Shown: positions 60,431 through 61,378 of the stretch, one piece after another
How the letters are laid out: the number at the start of each line of letters is the position of its first letter
How positions within the stretch are numbered: position 1 is the first letter of the stretch
Assembly: GCA_900661335.1 (NCBI GenBank)
Contig: CAACVY010000001.1
Span: 1-61,378, forward strand
DNA from: an uncultured bacterium
Lineage (GTDB): Bacteria > Verrucomicrobiota > Kiritimatiellia > PWTM01
Length of the DNA stretch: 61,378 nucleotides
Reading direction: 5' to 3'
Translations under genes and position numbers: made by a program
Notes under the pieces: model-generated
Databases searched by the model: none
What the model saw: only the letters and a program-made list of their open reading frames with translations
What the model was told of the DNA's origin: nothing

Positions 60431-61378
60431 TCACCGCTTGCGCGAGTCGTCCAATCCACTCGTGCCGCCGGATACCGCGTCGGCTTCGCAGCTGGGTCCT
60501 TGGCTCGGTGGGTCGTATGCACACCAGGGGTCTTCCGCAAAAACGTCCCCGGTCAAGGCGTAGGCCCGGGAGCGCGATCCACCACATTCGTTGCGAAACT
60601 CGCAACGTCCACAGCGGCCGCGGAGGCGATTGGGATCGCGTAAGGACCGAAACAGCTCCGAATTACGGTAGATCGTGGCTAATGGCGTTGTCCGCACATT
60701 GCCGGCGGAGATTGGCAGGAACCCGCTCGGGTATACCTCTCCGACATGATCGATGAAGCAAAATCCCTTGCCGGCGTTCACCGGCCAGGGGGAGAGGCCG
60801 ACACGCGACCCGTGAGGCCGGGGGGACGTCGAGGCTGGAGTGGGGTGCTGGCGGATGTAACGGCGATAGTGCGGGGCTTCGGTAATCTTGATCAGAAACG
60901 GCGCGCTCATGGATTGGGCGTATAGGAAGGCGAACATCTCTTCCACCTGGTGGGCCGTGAGACCTTCGAGTTGGGCGCCACGACCGGTGGGTACGAGCAG
61001 AAAAACTTCCCAGAACACCGCTCCCAGATCCCGCACCAACCGTGCGATCTCCGGCAGGTCGTCGTAGGTGCGGGCGCAGACCACGGTATTGATCTGAACC
61101 GGCAAACCCAGGTCATGCGCCCACGCCACGGCGCGCATGGCAAGGTCAAAGCATCCGGGCACCCCTCGCAAGCCGTCATGAATCTCGGGGCGACTGCCGT
61201 CGAGGCTAAGGGCGATTTGGTCCACGCCGGCCTCCGCAATGGACTGTATACGGTCGCCGGTCAAGCGCGGGGTCTCGGCCGGGATCGTGCCGACCCGAAG
61301 TCCCAAGCCCTTGGCGTGGCGGATCAGCAGTTCGAGGTCGTCGCGCTGAAGCGGATCGCCGCCCGTGAAAATCACCAC
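60431..61378 (-). CDS. Radical SAM/SPASM protein (TIGR04053-like), N-terminus outside the window
   Basis: FTGGDPLQRDDLELLIRHAKGLGLRVGTIPAETPRLT; ALSLDGSRPEIHDGLRGVPGCFDLAM; VFLLVPTGRGAQLEGLTAHQVEEMFAFLY; C-terminal CGRCEFRNECGGSRSRAYALTGD. Confidence 0.88.
   Translation of the reverse strand: MVIFTGGDPLQRDDLELLIRHAKGLGLRVGTIPAETPRLTGDRIQSIAEAGVDQIALSLDGSRPEIHDGLRGVPGCFDLAMRAVAWAHDLGLPVQINTVVCARTYDDLPEIARLVRDLGAVFWEVFLLVPTGRGAQLEGLTAHQVEEMFAFLYAQSMSAPFLIKITEAPHYRRYIRQHPTPASTSPRPHGSRVGLSPWPVNAGKGFCFIDHVGEVYPSGFLPISAGNVRTTPLATIYRNSELFRSLRDPNRLRGRCGRCEFRNECGGSRSRAYALTGDVFAEDPWCAYDPPSQGPSCEADAVSGGTSGLDDSRKR

Overview
This 61.4 kb, GC-rich, gene-dense bacterial window looks chromosomal. I saw no transposase, integrase, phage gene or CRISPR array. 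Lineage inference, low-to-moderate confidence: Verrucomicrobiota/PVC-like, from the secreted-protein C-terminal motif 'GLPDAWMTQYFG..DPDGDGWTNLEEFLAGTDP' and a DUF5703-type glycosidase. Main content: pgk (partial)/gap; tRNA-Val(UAC); a matrixin-like secreted protease; hom-lysC-cimA; a translationally coupled mevalonate operon (class I HMGR, type II IDI, HMGS, mevalonate kinase); agmatine deiminase; leuS; an [FeFe]-hydrogenase maturation operon (TM1266-like regulator, HydF, HydG-like); exopolysaccharide genes; a coupled set of dTDP-sugar genes ending in an N-formyltransferase; an [FeFe]-hydrogenase-like domain fused to a histidine kinase, followed by a receiver-histidine kinase; glgX; PPi-dependent PFK; an orphan gcvPA; hypF; a three-gene CAZyme cluster; an ATP-cone/uridine-kinase fusion next to rpoD; and a radical SAM/SPASM protein (partial). 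Best candidates for something under-described: (1) the H-cluster-domain histidine kinase and receiver-kinase pair, together with a HydG whose C-terminal CTAC motif reads CTAG plus extra cysteines, with no catalytic hydrogenase or HydE in the window; (2) the inferred dTDP-3-formamido-3,6-dideoxyhexose pathway; (3) a junction-forming intergenic hairpin element; (4) TCCAA-N3-TTGGA palindromes found only in two noncoding gaps. All calls come from reading the sequence and ORF translations; no searches were run.
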